DNA from: Anaerolineae bacterium
Lineage (GTDB): Bacteria; Chloroflexota; Anaerolineae; Aggregatilineales; Phototrophicaceae
DNA: 64,000 nt
NCBI GenBank assembly: GCA_022843745.1
Contig: JALHNB010000005.1
Coordinates: 47,382-111,381, forward strand
Reading direction: 5' to 3'
Below the pieces are notes generated by a model, which saw nothing but the letters and a program-made list of their open reading frames with translations, did no database searches and was not told the origin of the DNA. Both the position numbers and the translations under genes were made by a program. How positions within the stretch are numbered: position 1 is the stretch's first letter; each line of letters starts with the position of its first letter. Positions 8,458 to 16,410 of the stretch are shown here, piece after piece.

Positions 8458-8867
8458 AATGGGTGACATGGCAGACTGTCGGCGTAGATCGTATTGGCTG
8501 TGCGTGGCTGATTAAAAAATTGATCGACCCACAGGCCGAGTTTTCATTTATTCCGGTAGGACAGACTGCGCCACCGGAAGGCTGGGAGCCATTTGACATT
8601 CCCGGTGTGCGTTTGACTCATCGCCGGGGACACTGCACCTTTCATACCATGCTGCGGGAATATGACCTCAAAGACCCGGTGCTTCAACGCATCGCGCAGA
8701 TCGTCGATGAGGCCGATATTGTTCAGGAAGTGAATGTCGAACCTGCTGCACCAGGACTCGATCTAATTTGTGAGGGTATTCGCCGTATGAGTGCAGACGA
8801 TCACGAAGCATTGGAACGCGGTTATTGGATTTATGAAGCGCTCTATGCGCAGTTGAGTGCGGAGTAG
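8454..8867 (+). CDS. ChrB C-terminal-domain protein (chromate resistance)
   Basis: The 137-residue product matches the C-terminal chromate-resistance domain of ChrB: WVTWQTVGVDRIGCAWLI, then FDIPGVRLTHRRGHCTF and a C-terminal Asp/Glu-rich helix. The conserved Cys and His residues (GCAWLI, GHCTFHTM) could bind metal or chromate. The ATG overlaps the previous stop as ATGA. As a separate cytoplasmic protein it may act as the sensor for the ChrB-N partner or in detoxification; the sequence alone does not separate these. It is followed after 18 bp by a phosphatase-fold gene with a good AGGA site. Confidence 0.82.
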   Translation: MKWVTWQTVGVDRIGCAWLIKKLIDPQAEFSFIPVGQTAPPEGWEPFDIPGVRLTHRRGHCTFHTMLREYDLKDPVLQRIAQIVDEADIVQEVNVEPAAPGLDLICEGIRRMSADDHEALERGYWIYEALYAQLSAE

Positions 8868-8885
8868 GTTTATTGAGGAAAAATC

Positions 8886-9284
8886 ATGATGAAGCGAACT
8901 ATTTTGTTTTTATGTCCACACAGCGCAGCGAAAAGTGTTATGGCAGCGGCCTATTTTCAACAACTCGCTGATCAACAGGGTCTTGATTTTCAGGCGGATG
9001 CCGCCGGAACAGACCCCGACGCTCAGGTTGCCCCGGCAGTGGCAGCACTTTTGAAAGGCGAAGGAATTGATGTCAGCGGGCAGCGACCCCGGCGTGTAAC
9101 CGATGCGGAATTGGCTGAAGCGGATACGATTGTTTCGCTCGGCTGCGCGTTGGCTGATTTGAATGTTCCAGAGTCGCGGGTAATCCGCTGGGATGATGTG
9201 CCGCCGCCGAGTCAGGATTTGTATCGTGCGCGTCAGATAATCCACGATCATGTCGAGGAATTTATCGCTTCATATTTCTCTTAA
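8886..9284 (+). CDS. Low-molecular-weight phosphatase/ArsC-fold protein with altered P-loop
   Basis: The 132-residue protein has the low-molecular-weight tyrosine phosphatase / thioredoxin-type arsenate reductase fold: TILFLCPHSAAKSVMAAAYF at the N-terminus, ADAAGTDPDAQVAPAV in the middle, and WDDVPPPSQDLYRAR, which resembles the acid-loop region of the family. The catalytic loop is normally C-x5-R; here it reads CPHSAAK, so Lys replaces the phosphate-binding Arg. It is the last gene of the chromate operon. It could reduce or bind an oxyanion, or be a non-catalytic sensor. The fold is clear; activity is uncertain. Confidence 0.75.
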   Translation: MMKRTILFLCPHSAAKSVMAAAYFQQLADQQGLDFQADAAGTDPDAQVAPAVAALLKGEGIDVSGQRPRRVTDAELAEADTIVSLGCALADLNVPESRVIRWDDVPPPSQDLYRARQIIHDHVEEFIASYFS

Positions 9285-9375
9285 AACGTGCAAATTTGGT
9301 TTTTCTAACTTGTCAAATATTTCAAATAGGATTAACGTTCTCAAACCGATATGTTCTTTTTGAGAGGAGTTTGAC

Positions 9376-10716
9376 ATGAATTCCGAACCAGTGAAGGACA
9401 CCAAAGCCATTGAGCCAATGGGCATCCCATGTTGTCCTGAGCTAGACCCGGACGGCGTGTGCGATGTGTTGGATTTTCACTATCGGCTCACGCACCCAAC
9501 CAATGTCGTTCACAATAACCAACGGATCGGCGTCGAGATCATCATTCACGCCCGCCTCGAACGCTGCCCCGGCCCAATGGCGCTGGGCGATCTGGTGTAT
9601 TCCAATACGCTCTTGCCGGGTGAGCGAGTCAGCCTTTTTACATCGGATCGGCGGACACGTTTTACGTTTGATTCATCCAGCCAGATCAGCTATCGCAACG
9701 AGCAGACTTCCGAAGAACGCTTTTATATGTCGAGCATGAGCGATTTCATGTCCGATATTGAAACGCGCGACGAATCGCGGGGTGGCACGACATCCAAAGG
9801 TTCAGCCGAAGGGCATGGCAGCACCAGCGGCGCGATTGAGAGCTTCTTCGTTGGGCCATCCGTGAATGTCAGCGGATCGTATAATGCTTCATCGACCAGT
9901 GAATTTATACGTGAGGCCAGCCAGCACGCGCGAGCTTCTCATCATCGTTCGGAAGAAGCGACGCGGACAGCCAATTCCGTTTCGGTTGGCGAGGTGCAAA
10001 CACGTACTCATGCTGAAGGAGAAACATCCGATCATTTCGAAGCCTCGTCGCGCACCTTTTCTAACCCCAATCACTGTCACGCAATCACCTTCTTTTTCTA
10101 TCAGATCAATAAAACACAGACCATCAGATTTTCCATCGAATCGATTCAGCGCCGCGTGATCGACCCGGCAGCCGATACGCGGGTCGTTAACCCGAATTTT
10201 GCGTCACGCGGACAGGTTGATGTGATTCCCAACGCTGTGTTAGCTACCGATAAAGAACGCCTTGAAACCGAAGCACGAGGCCGCGCGAGCATCGCCGCAG
10301 AAAAGCAGTCCACGCCAAATCGCGTAGCCCTTAACCAGGCAGCATCGTTTTCGCGGATTGGTGTGCAAACGATCCAGGCCGAACCGCTTCCTAGTGATGT
10401 GCGTCTCAAAGCGCTGCAAGAAGTGGATGCGCAGCTTGTCGCTGCAAAGCTTATCGCTCGACCCGGCAGTGACATCACGCCTGAAATCAAGAAAACTTTT
10501 TCGTTTGAGATTCAATCTTCGCTGCCGACACCGGGGATGTTTGTGCGGGGCTGCCTAGACGACTGCAATATCTGCGAAGAAGAAGTGCAGGAAGATATTC
10601 GGCTGGATTTGGATCACAAACGGCTGAAAAATAAGCTGCTCGAACGCCAGATCGAACTGCTGGATAAGGCACAACAATATCGCTGCTGCCCCGACGATGA
10701 GGATGAAGAAGTCTAA
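9376..10716 (+). CDS. Unknown Ser/His-rich, Cys-containing protein
   Basis: I do not recognise a family for this 446-residue protein. It has no signal peptide or membrane helix. Residues 1-110 form a beta-rich, Cys-containing domain (PCCPELDPDGVCD, and RLERCPGPMALGDLVYSN). About 115-225 is low-complexity, rich in Ser, Thr, Glu and His. About 230-390 returns to a folded alpha/beta region. The tail holds CLDDCNICEEEV, a charged helix (about 405-430) and the pair RCC, so metal binding or disulfides are possible. The start has a strong GAGAGGAG site, partly inside an inverted repeat (TCTCAAA at 9339, TTTGAGA at 9359). It stands alone between the chr operon and a palindromic repeat. Confidence 0.7.
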   Translation: MNSEPVKDTKAIEPMGIPCCPELDPDGVCDVLDFHYRLTHPTNVVHNNQRIGVEIIIHARLERCPGPMALGDLVYSNTLLPGERVSLFTSDRRTRFTFDSSSQISYRNEQTSEERFYMSSMSDFMSDIETRDESRGGTTSKGSAEGHGSTSGAIESFFVGPSVNVSGSYNASSTSEFIREASQHARASHHRSEEATRTANSVSVGEVQTRTHAEGETSDHFEASSRTFSNPNHCHAITFFFYQINKTQTIRFSIESIQRRVIDPAADTRVVNPNFASRGQVDVIPNAVLATDKERLETEARGRASIAAEKQSTPNRVALNQAASFSRIGVQTIQAEPLPSDVRLKALQEVDAQLVAAKLIARPGSDITPEIKKTFSFEIQSSLPTPGMFVRGCLDDCNICEEEVQEDIRLDLDHKRLKNKLLERQIELLDKAQQYRCCPDDEDEEV

Positions 10717-10737
10717 AACTCTGAATTCTAAATTTTG

Positions 10738-10821
10738 AACCACAGCCTCACATTGAGGCTTCGCACAGGCACAGAGTTCACAGAGATTTTTATTCTCTGT
10801 GTTCTCTGTGCCTCTGTGGTT
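10738..10821. repeat. Large intergenic palindrome of the CACAGAG/CTCTGTG type
   Basis: An outer pair AACCACAG (10738-10745) and CTGTGGTT (10814-10821) encloses GCACAGAGTTCACAGAGA and its imperfect complement TCTCTGTGTTCTCTGTGC around a TTTTTAT loop. On the minus strand it encodes the peptide NHRGTENTENKNLCEL, a well-known spurious translation of a palindromic repeat that recurs between genes in many bacterial genomes. It sits after the 446-residue gene and could act as a transcript end. Confidence 0.8.
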
Positions 10822-10862
10822 TAATATTGAAGGATGTTTCGTGTTGACAAGCAAGGTTTTCA

Positions 10863-12032
10863 TTGAATATCCTCCACCTGACTCCTTATTATGCTCCGGC
10901 CTATGCGTTTGGCGGTGTCGTGCGCTCCGTTGAGGGGATGGCGCGGGCATTGGCACGGCGCGGGCATCGCGTCACCGTTTTGACAACGGACGCGCTCGAC
11001 CAACATTCGCGCAGCAATATTCCAACGGATGAAATAATCGACAGTGTGCGCGTGCTGCGCTTGCCCAATGTTTCGCCACGTTTGCGCGGACGCTTTAATT
11101 TATCGACACCGCAGGGCATGAAAGCGCTTGCCCACGATCTCCTGCCGAATATATATATTGTTCACTGCCACGAATTCCGCACCGTCGAAAATCTGCTAGT
11201 CACACCAGAAGCCGCCGCGCTGAATAAGCCGCTGGTGCTTTCGCCGCACGGCACGTTGGCGCAATCCACAGGCCGCAGTACGCTCAAAATTACCTGGGAT
11301 CGGCTGTTAAGTCCGGCTGTGGCGCAGCGCTTTGACCACATTATCGGCCTGACGGCGCAGGAAGTTGCGGACGCTCAGGCGCTATGGGCGAATTTTGGAC
11401 GGCGGCAGATTCCGGCAAAATTCAGCGTGATTCCTAATGGGATCGACCCGGACGAATACGCCGATTTGCCGGGACGAGAAGCCTTTCGCGAACGATATAA
11501 GCTAGGTGATGCGCGTGTTTGCTTATTTATGGGGCGGTTGCATCCACGCAAAGGTGCGCTCCTGCTGGCAAAGGCTTTTCGAGAGGCTAATATTTCGGAT
11601 GCGCGATTGGTGATCGCAGGGCCAGATGAGGGCGAGTTGGCGCAAATTCAAGTCTTAGCCGACGAGCGAATCATTTTGACAGGCTACCTCGGCGGTGTGG
11701 ATCGACTGGCGGCGTTCGCGGCGGCGGATATTTTCGCGCTGCCTGCGGTTGGCGAAGGGCTGCCGATGGTCGTTCTTGAGGCGATGGGCGCGGGATTGCC
11801 GGTGATCGTCTCGCCAGGGTGCAATCTGCCAGAAGTTGCGGAACACAGCGCGGGATTGGAAATCTTGCCGGAAATCGAACCATTGGCGGAGGCACTGCGA
11901 ACGCTGTTGACCGATGCGGATATGCGCACAAAAATGGGCGTAAAGGCACGGAAATTGGTGCGAGAACGCTTCACCTGGGATTCTATCGCGGTACAATTGG
12001 AGCAGGTGTATAAGGACATTTTGAAGCGTTGA
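10863..12032 (+). CDS. GT4-family glycosyltransferase
   Basis: The 389-residue GT-B enzyme has an N-terminal acceptor domain opening MNILHLTPYYAPAYAFGGV and a C-terminal nucleotide-sugar domain with FMGRLHPRKG and the E-x7-E motif EGLPMVVLE near 300. HGTLAQSTGRSTLK is typical of bacterial GT4 enzymes. It probably transfers a sugar to a surface glycan or lipid; donor and acceptor are unknown. The start is a TTG at 10863 with AAGG six bases upstream. A 10-codon mini-frame (ATG at 10834) ends on TGA overlapping this TTG, which might couple translation. The thioredoxin gene follows after 10 bp. Confidence 0.88.
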   Translation: MNILHLTPYYAPAYAFGGVVRSVEGMARALARRGHRVTVLTTDALDQHSRSNIPTDEIIDSVRVLRLPNVSPRLRGRFNLSTPQGMKALAHDLLPNIYIVHCHEFRTVENLLVTPEAAALNKPLVLSPHGTLAQSTGRSTLKITWDRLLSPAVAQRFDHIIGLTAQEVADAQALWANFGRRQIPAKFSVIPNGIDPDEYADLPGREAFRERYKLGDARVCLFMGRLHPRKGALLLAKAFREANISDARLVIAGPDEGELAQIQVLADERIILTGYLGGVDRLAAFAAADIFALPAVGEGLPMVVLEAMGAGLPVIVSPGCNLPEVAEHSAGLEILPEIEPLAEALRTLLTDADMRTKMGVKARKLVRERFTWDSIAVQLEQVYKDILKR

Positions 12033-12042
12033 GGTTGCTGAG

Positions 12043-13059
12043 ATGGTTGAAGGAATACTCAAAACACGAATGATACGTGCGCCAGAATTTGGCGCTGGTG
12101 AATGGCTCAATGTCGAGCATCCGCTGACGATGACGGGTCTGCGTGGGCAGGCGGTGTTGGTCGATATTTGGGATTATAGCTGTATCAACTGCCTGCGGAC
12201 GCTGCCCTATCTGCGCCAATGGCATGCACGTTATGCGAATAAAGGTCTGGTGACAGTCGGTGTTCATTCGCCAGAATTTCACTTTGGGCGCGAACGCCAG
12301 CAGATCGAGGCCGCCGTCCGTGAACTTGAAATTTCGTACCCGGTGCTGATGGATAATCGTTTCCAGACGTGGGATGCGTTTGCTACCCCCGCCTGGCCGT
12401 CAAAATATCTGATCGACCCGCAGGGCTACATTCGCTATCAGAGCCAGGGAGAAGGCGGATACGAAAAATTTGAACGCGCGATTCAGGCGGTGCTGCTCGA
12501 TGCGAATCCCCATCTCGATTTGCCGCTAGTGATGCTGCCGATGCGCGAGGAAGATAAGGAAGGCGCGGTTTGTTATCGCCCTACGCCGGAACTTTATGCG
12601 GGGTTGAATCGTGGTGCGCTGGGAAATCCTGAAGGTTATGCGCGAAATCTCACGGTTTTGTACCAGCTACCGCAGCAGCGACCCTACGGCTCATTTTTTG
12701 TCAGCGGGGCATGGCAGGCGGGCGAGGATTATCTGAGCTATCAGGGTCAAACCGAAGGCATCATTCAATTGCCCTATGAGGCGGTTGAGGTGAACGCCGT
12801 TCTGACACCGCACGTCGAAACGGTTGAGCGAATGCTGCACCCGGAAACGATCAGCGTCGAAATCTGGCAGGATGATCTGCCGCTGACTGAAATCAATCGC
12901 GGCCTTGATGTAGCCGTTGAGGGGCGAATCCTGGTAGACCGCCCACGCATGTATAATCTCATCCGCAACCCCGGCTTTGAGCAGCACAATCTGACGCTGC
13001 GAGTCAAAAATCGCGGCTTTAGCTTTTACAGCTTCACTTTCACCGGTTGCGTGAAATAG
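12043..13059 (+). CDS. Thioredoxin-like protein with DipZ-type C-terminal domain
   Basis: Residues about 10-150 form a TlpA/redoxin-type thioredoxin fold with the active site CINC in DYSCINCLRTLPYL, a family insertion with TVGVHSPEF, and the cis-Pro region TPAWPSKYLIDPQG. Residues about 170-338 form a beta-rich domain like the C-terminal part of DipZ proteins (AVCYRPTPELYAG, RPYGSFFVSGAWQ, DDLPLTEINRGLDV). DipZ usually begins with a CcdA-like membrane part, which is absent; no signal peptide is visible, so a cytoplasmic location is likely. It shares the W-x-Y-x-CINC active site with the thioredoxin-NHL protein at 26592. It lies 10 bp after the glycosyltransferase. Confidence 0.85.
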   Translation: MVEGILKTRMIRAPEFGAGEWLNVEHPLTMTGLRGQAVLVDIWDYSCINCLRTLPYLRQWHARYANKGLVTVGVHSPEFHFGRERQQIEAAVRELEISYPVLMDNRFQTWDAFATPAWPSKYLIDPQGYIRYQSQGEGGYEKFERAIQAVLLDANPHLDLPLVMLPMREEDKEGAVCYRPTPELYAGLNRGALGNPEGYARNLTVLYQLPQQRPYGSFFVSGAWQAGEDYLSYQGQTEGIIQLPYEAVEVNAVLTPHVETVERMLHPETISVEIWQDDLPLTEINRGLDVAVEGRILVDRPRMYNLIRNPGFEQHNLTLRVKNRGFSFYSFTFTGCVK

Positions 13060-13066
13060 AAGGGCA

Positions 13067-13089
13067 AAGTGCTGAGTAAAAAGTGCTGA
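13067..13089. repeat. Short AAGTGCTGA direct repeats
   Basis: AAGTGCTGA occurs twice within 23 bp between convergent genes. The same word and its complement TCAGCACT recur in the repeat block at 37409-37619, which suggests a dispersed intergenic element. Confidence 0.45.
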
Positions 13090-13097
13090 TACAGGTG

Positions 13098-13325
13098 TTA
13101 AGCTTGCGGCGTGGTTTGCTCTGGCTTTTCTTCGGCTTTTTCAGCAGCTTCCTTGTCGCTGATCGTTTCAACAGCCCAGGTGTGGCCTTTTTCTTCAGAT
13201 TTCTGCGCATCCGTCACATAGGGATGTGATGAAGTATGCTGCTTCGGCTTTTCGTTCATAACGAAGTACATCACCATTCCCATCACGGCAACATCCAAGA
13301 GAATAAGCAGGATTAAAACAGGCAT
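13098..13325 (-). CDS. Small single-span membrane protein
   Basis: This 75-residue protein has one N-terminal transmembrane helix (residues 2-21, VLILLILLDVAVMGMVMYFV) and a charged cytoplasmic or external tail with Lys/Glu repeats (AEKAEEKPEQ). AAGGAG stands 6 bp before the ATG, so it is a real gene. It lies 79 bp downstream of the GAF-TIR gene on the same strand and may be the last gene of that operon. No family is recognised. Confidence 0.65.
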   Translation of the reverse strand: MPVLILLILLDVAVMGMVMYFVMNEKPKQHTSSHPYVTDAQKSEEKGHTWAVETISDKEAAEKAEEKPEQTTPQA

Positions 13326-13404
13326 GTGATTCTCCTTAAAAAATGGCTGTCAGAATAATCATCTCTCATTTTGCCGCAAGTCTGTGTTTTTCCCAATGCT
13401 GAAC

Positions 13405-15141
13405 TTATTTTTCCAGCCCCGGTTCGTAGGCGAAATGGATATGTGAGAGTTCCGGCGGTACAGATGGGATCGGCTTTACCCAATAGACTGGGCGAATAAA
13501 ATTGGCTTTGTCACGATCTCGCTTGAGCGCATATTCCCATTCCATCCGCACATAATCCGATTCGGCGGCAGAGGGCGACCAGAAGAGTTGAAAAATATCG
13601 GCGCGATCAATCAGCGTGAGCAGTTCGTCACTCCAATGCTGACCGCTGCGGAGCGATTCGACATCGCGCAGATAATCCAGACCTAGCGCTTTGTAGGCCT
13701 TCTCGACGCGCTCGATGATTGGCGTATCCTGACGGCTGTAGCTGCAAAAAATCGCTTCGTAAAGTTTGTTGCTGGCGCTAATTGTCGGCACATCGGCCTG
13801 GGATTTGTCGCTGACATAGACCGACAGTGGAATATCGCCAACGATGATGCCCTCGACGCTGAACGTGATCCAGCCATTCGCGGCCTGATAGCGTGGTGCT
13901 TCTTTCGCCCGCAGTTTGAAATCGAAACGCTGCCAATCTTCGTAAAAAGCGATGGATACACTCGGCGGGTTAAATTGGAAACCGGGAAGCATGGGTGTTG
14001 CCGTAATCAATGCACCTTCCTGGATCAGATTTTTTGCCGTTTGTGTCAGGCGGCGCATCGCTGTGAGCAGTGGGCCAAGCTGTTTCCCGGCATCTTCATT
14101 GACTTTTGACTCGGCGAAGGCGCGATACACATAAGCGACGAGGGGTTTCCATTCGTTTTGCGGCACTTCGCGCGGGTGATAAGCCGCAAATTTGACCGCT
14201 TGTGTTTCCGTCCATATTTCCCCATCGGCATGGCGGCTGCGTGATGGTGCGGCTTCTGGCATCGGGGTAGAAGCGCTTCGTGATGCTCTTTCATCTTCTG
14301 TTTCTGCTTCTGCTGGCATCACTTGGGGAGCACCGGGTGAAGCTGACGAAGCTGGCTGTGTGATAGGCTTTGATGGCTTGGGCGGCGCAGGCAGTGGTTC
14401 TGGTGCGAGTGGCTTTTCCTCGCGGGTTGAGTCTTGCGGTTTCGGTGCGCTCTCAGCCTCTTCTTTTTTGAGAACGTCATCCACCAGGCCGTCGAGGTCA
14501 CGCGCTTCAGTGATTGGGAATGCGGGTGAATTAGTGCTTGGCGGCGCCAGTGCCTCATCGGTTTCCAGATCGCCTCCTTCGCCTGATTGCTCCCCAACTT
14601 CAAGCGTGACTCCTTCGTCTGATTTCCCCCCTCGCAGTCCCATATCAGGCAGATTTTCAACCGCATCGGCGACCTGACCGACCAGATTCTCGATGAGGTC
14701 GAGTTCCGCCTGCTGGAACAGACCGGAGATAATCCGATTATCACAGTAAATGACACCAACAGTTTCACCGTCAACTTTGAGCGGCAGGGCAGCCACGCTG
14801 CGCAGCGCAAACCCGGTTATGCTGGCCTGTTCCTGAAAACGCGCGTCCGCCAGGGCATTGGTGGCGAGAAGCGGTTTAGCTGTCTCAACCACCTGCTTGA
14901 TGATGGTCGCGTTAACCGTGTTTTCGGGATTGAGAATTTGCGCTGCGTCGATGCCATGCGCGGCCTGCACTTCCATCTCGCCCGTGATCGGATTTTTCCA
15001 GAGGATGAAGCCGCGTTCTGCGCCAAGAAGCTGGACAATGATTTCCATCAACTGGCGCAAGGCTTCGGCGCGGTCTCCGGATTCCGCGATTTTTGCAAGC
15101 GCCTGTTTGAGAATCGAACTGAAATCGGGCGTGTCAGTCAT
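13405..15141 (-). CDS. GAF-TIR domain protein
   Basis: The 578-residue protein has a GAF sensor domain at about 25-162 (AERGFILWKNPITGEMEV, SVAALPLKVDGETVGVIYCD) and a Pro/Ser/Glu linker to about 305. A conserved domain follows at 312-455 (YHPREVPQNEWKPLVAYVYR, PGFQFNPPSVSIAFYEDWQ, VEGIIVGDIPLSVYV), and a C-terminal TIR domain lies at 461-560 (IFCSYSRQDTPIIERVEKAY). Glu534 in YVRMEWEYAL aligns with the catalytic Glu of NAD-cleaving TIR domains, and the SYSRQD and LRSGQHW motifs are intact. The start lies 3 bp after the receiver stop, so expression is probably coupled. It may be an NADase effector or signal generator gated by GAF ligand binding; activity is inferred. The 312-578 module also occurs with other N-terminal domains in related bacteria, as far as I recall. 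Confidence 0.85.
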   Translation of the reverse strand: MTDTPDFSSILKQALAKIAESGDRAEALRQLMEIIVQLLGAERGFILWKNPITGEMEVQAAHGIDAAQILNPENTVNATIIKQVVETAKPLLATNALADARFQEQASITGFALRSVAALPLKVDGETVGVIYCDNRIISGLFQQAELDLIENLVGQVADAVENLPDMGLRGGKSDEGVTLEVGEQSGEGGDLETDEALAPPSTNSPAFPITEARDLDGLVDDVLKKEEAESAPKPQDSTREEKPLAPEPLPAPPKPSKPITQPASSASPGAPQVMPAEAETEDERASRSASTPMPEAAPSRSRHADGEIWTETQAVKFAAYHPREVPQNEWKPLVAYVYRAFAESKVNEDAGKQLGPLLTAMRRLTQTAKNLIQEGALITATPMLPGFQFNPPSVSIAFYEDWQRFDFKLRAKEAPRYQAANGWITFSVEGIIVGDIPLSVYVSDKSQADVPTISASNKLYEAIFCSYSRQDTPIIERVEKAYKALGLDYLRDVESLRSGQHWSDELLTLIDRADIFQLFWSPSAAESDYVRMEWEYALKRDRDKANFIRPVYWVKPIPSVPPELSHIHFAYEPGLEK

Positions 15142-15144
15142 GGC

Positions 15145-15516
15145 TTAATCCATTTGCTTATTGGTTGCCAGTATATCTTGAACATGCTTTATCAACTCGT
15201 GAATGTCAAGCGGTGCGACAGCTATATAAGAAAACGCTGCCATGTCATCAACGCCAATTTCCAATTCACGAATTGATAATCCAATTATGGGGATTTGCCG
15301 ATCAGAGCGCAACTGGTGTGCCAGTTCGATACCTGACACATCCGGAAGCAAAAGATTCAACAGGATGAGGTCGATAGGCTGTGTCCGCGCGATATGTCGC
15401 CCGCTTGTGGCATCATGAGCAACGATGACCTCATAACCTAGCCGATCAAAGATACGCTCAAATAGTTTCACCGTATATTTGTCGTGATCGATGACCAGGG
15501 TTTTGATGTCGCTCAT
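15145..15516 (-). CDS. Stand-alone receiver-like protein lacking the phosphoacceptor Asp
   Basis: This 123-residue protein has a CheY-like receiver fold: TLVIDHDKYTVKLFERIF keeps the acidic pair region, and DLILLNLLLPDVSGIEL is the usual acceptor segment, but the acceptor Asp is Asn. The conserved Lys before Pro is Ala (VAPLDI). No output domain is present. Phosphorylation is therefore unlikely, and it may act as a binding adaptor. It is the third of three tandem receiver-like genes, 5 bp after the second and 3 bp before the GAF-TIR start. Confidence 0.8.
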   Translation of the reverse strand: MSDIKTLVIDHDKYTVKLFERIFDRLGYEVIVAHDATSGRHIARTQPIDLILLNLLLPDVSGIELAHQLRSDRQIPIIGLSIRELEIGVDDMAAFSYIAVAPLDIHELIKHVQDILATNKQMD

Positions 15517-15521
15517 GGCAA

Positions 15522-15914
15522 TCAGTTCGACTCCCGCATGAGAAGAGTTTCGACAGATGTCATCATTTTACGCAGATCAAGAGGCATATTGAAAAGGGCA
15601 TCAATACCCATCTTCAGAGTCTCGGCTTCGTCTATTTTTGTTGAAGCAGTGTAGAAGATTATAGGAATCTGACTTATCAACGCATCAGTGCGCAGATTTT
15701 TAATAAAGTCTTTATAGGTATCATTAACCGAAATATCGTCAATTATGATCACCAAGTCAGGAGGGGTAGTCTCGACGAATATCAGTCCTTCCGCCTCATC
15801 GTTTGCAACCAGCGTAACATAGCCTTTGCTACGAAAGGCAAGCGCAAGAATCTGATGAGTGACATCAAGCCCATCTTTACGTCCAATGATCAGAATGGTT
15901 TCATTCGCTATCAC
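15522..15914 (-). CDS. Degenerate receiver-like protein (middle copy)
   Basis: The 130-residue product starts at a GTG in GTGATAGCGAATG, in a context nearly identical to the start of the upstream copy at 16389. The fold reads as a receiver (ETILIIGRKDGLDVTHQIL, PPDLVIIIDDISVND, IPIIFYTAST). The N-terminal acidic pair is gone, the acceptor loop is one residue longer, and the conserved Lys-Pro is Met-Pro (NMPLDL). It is a paralogue of the copy at 15982 and likely arose by tandem duplication. There is no DNA-binding or enzymatic output domain. Its role is unknown, perhaps as a scaffold for the GAF-TIR protein. Confidence 0.75.
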   Translation of the reverse strand: MIANETILIIGRKDGLDVTHQILALAFRSKGYVTLVANDEAEGLIFVETTPPDLVIIIDDISVNDTYKDFIKNLRTDALISQIPIIFYTASTKIDEAETLKMGIDALFNMPLDLRKMMTSVETLLMRESN

Positions 15915-15975
15915 CGTCCAGCCTTACAACGCTACTACTCTGTCGGGAAATATTCCAACTCTGTAGGTGAAATCT
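15901..15975. repeat. Duplication footprint: decayed copy of HEAT gene end plus receiver start
   Basis: 15901-15975 matches 16376-16450 with shared blocks such as CTACTCTGTCGG, CCAACTCT and CATTCGC. In the second place the sequence spans the last codons of the HEAT gene and the first codons of the first receiver. In the first place only the receiver start is still coding. The tandem duplication that made the receiver copies therefore carried along the HEAT 3' end. Confidence 0.8.
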
Positions 15976-15981
15976 TGCCTC

Positions 15982-16389
15982 TCACAGAAGCGATTTCCGC
16001 TTCCGCGCGATAACAGCTTCGACAATAGAAGGCACTTCGTGATAATCGACTGGCATCGTAAAATAGGCATCCACGCCAATTTCATGAGCATCAACCTCGC
16101 TGAGAGTAATTTTATACAGAATAATCGGAAGTTGATTCGTTGAAGGGTTTGCATGTAGAGTTTTGATCGTATTTCTGTAGTTAACGCGGTCTAAAGTGTC
16201 GTCAATGACAAAAACCAGATCAATATGTTGTGCCTCTGCGAACTGCAAACCCTCTTTGATATTTTGGGCAACCAGTGTCGTGTATTCGTGGCCTTGACGG
16301 CGAAGGGGGACTTCGAACATAAAGGGAATGGCTCTGGTGAAAATATCACCAGGACATAAAATGAACAGGATGGTTTCATTCGCCATCAT
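15982..16389 (-). CDS. Degenerate receiver-like protein (first copy)
   Basis: The ATG at 16389 (MMANETIL) is chosen because it aligns with the start of the paralogue (MIANETIL); an in-frame TTG at 16404 is less likely. The 135-residue product keeps a receiver-like pattern (HIDLVFVIDDTLDRVNY, LPIILYKITLSE, DAYFTMPVDYHEV) but lacks the N-terminal acidic pair. Like its neighbour it carries Met in place of the conserved Lys. It starts 21 bp after the HEAT gene stop. It has no output domain. Together with the next two genes it forms a set of phosphorylation-incompetent receiver homologues, an unusual arrangement. Confidence 0.75.
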   Translation of the reverse strand: MMANETILFILCPGDIFTRAIPFMFEVPLRRQGHEYTTLVAQNIKEGLQFAEAQHIDLVFVIDDTLDRVNYRNTIKTLHANPSTNQLPIILYKITLSEVDAHEIGVDAYFTMPVDYHEVPSIVEAVIARKRKSLL

Positions 16390-16410
16390 CGTCCAGCCCC
16401 GCAAATCTTT

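Noticed and set aside
10834..10866. 10-codon leader frame before the glycosyltransferase
   Set aside because: The GAAGG touches the ATG with no spacing, so translation is doubtful; kept only as a note.
10555..10956. 133-residue minus-strand frame with an NHRGTE-type peptide
   Set aside because: It is the translation of the palindromic repeat and of the antisense end of the preceding gene.
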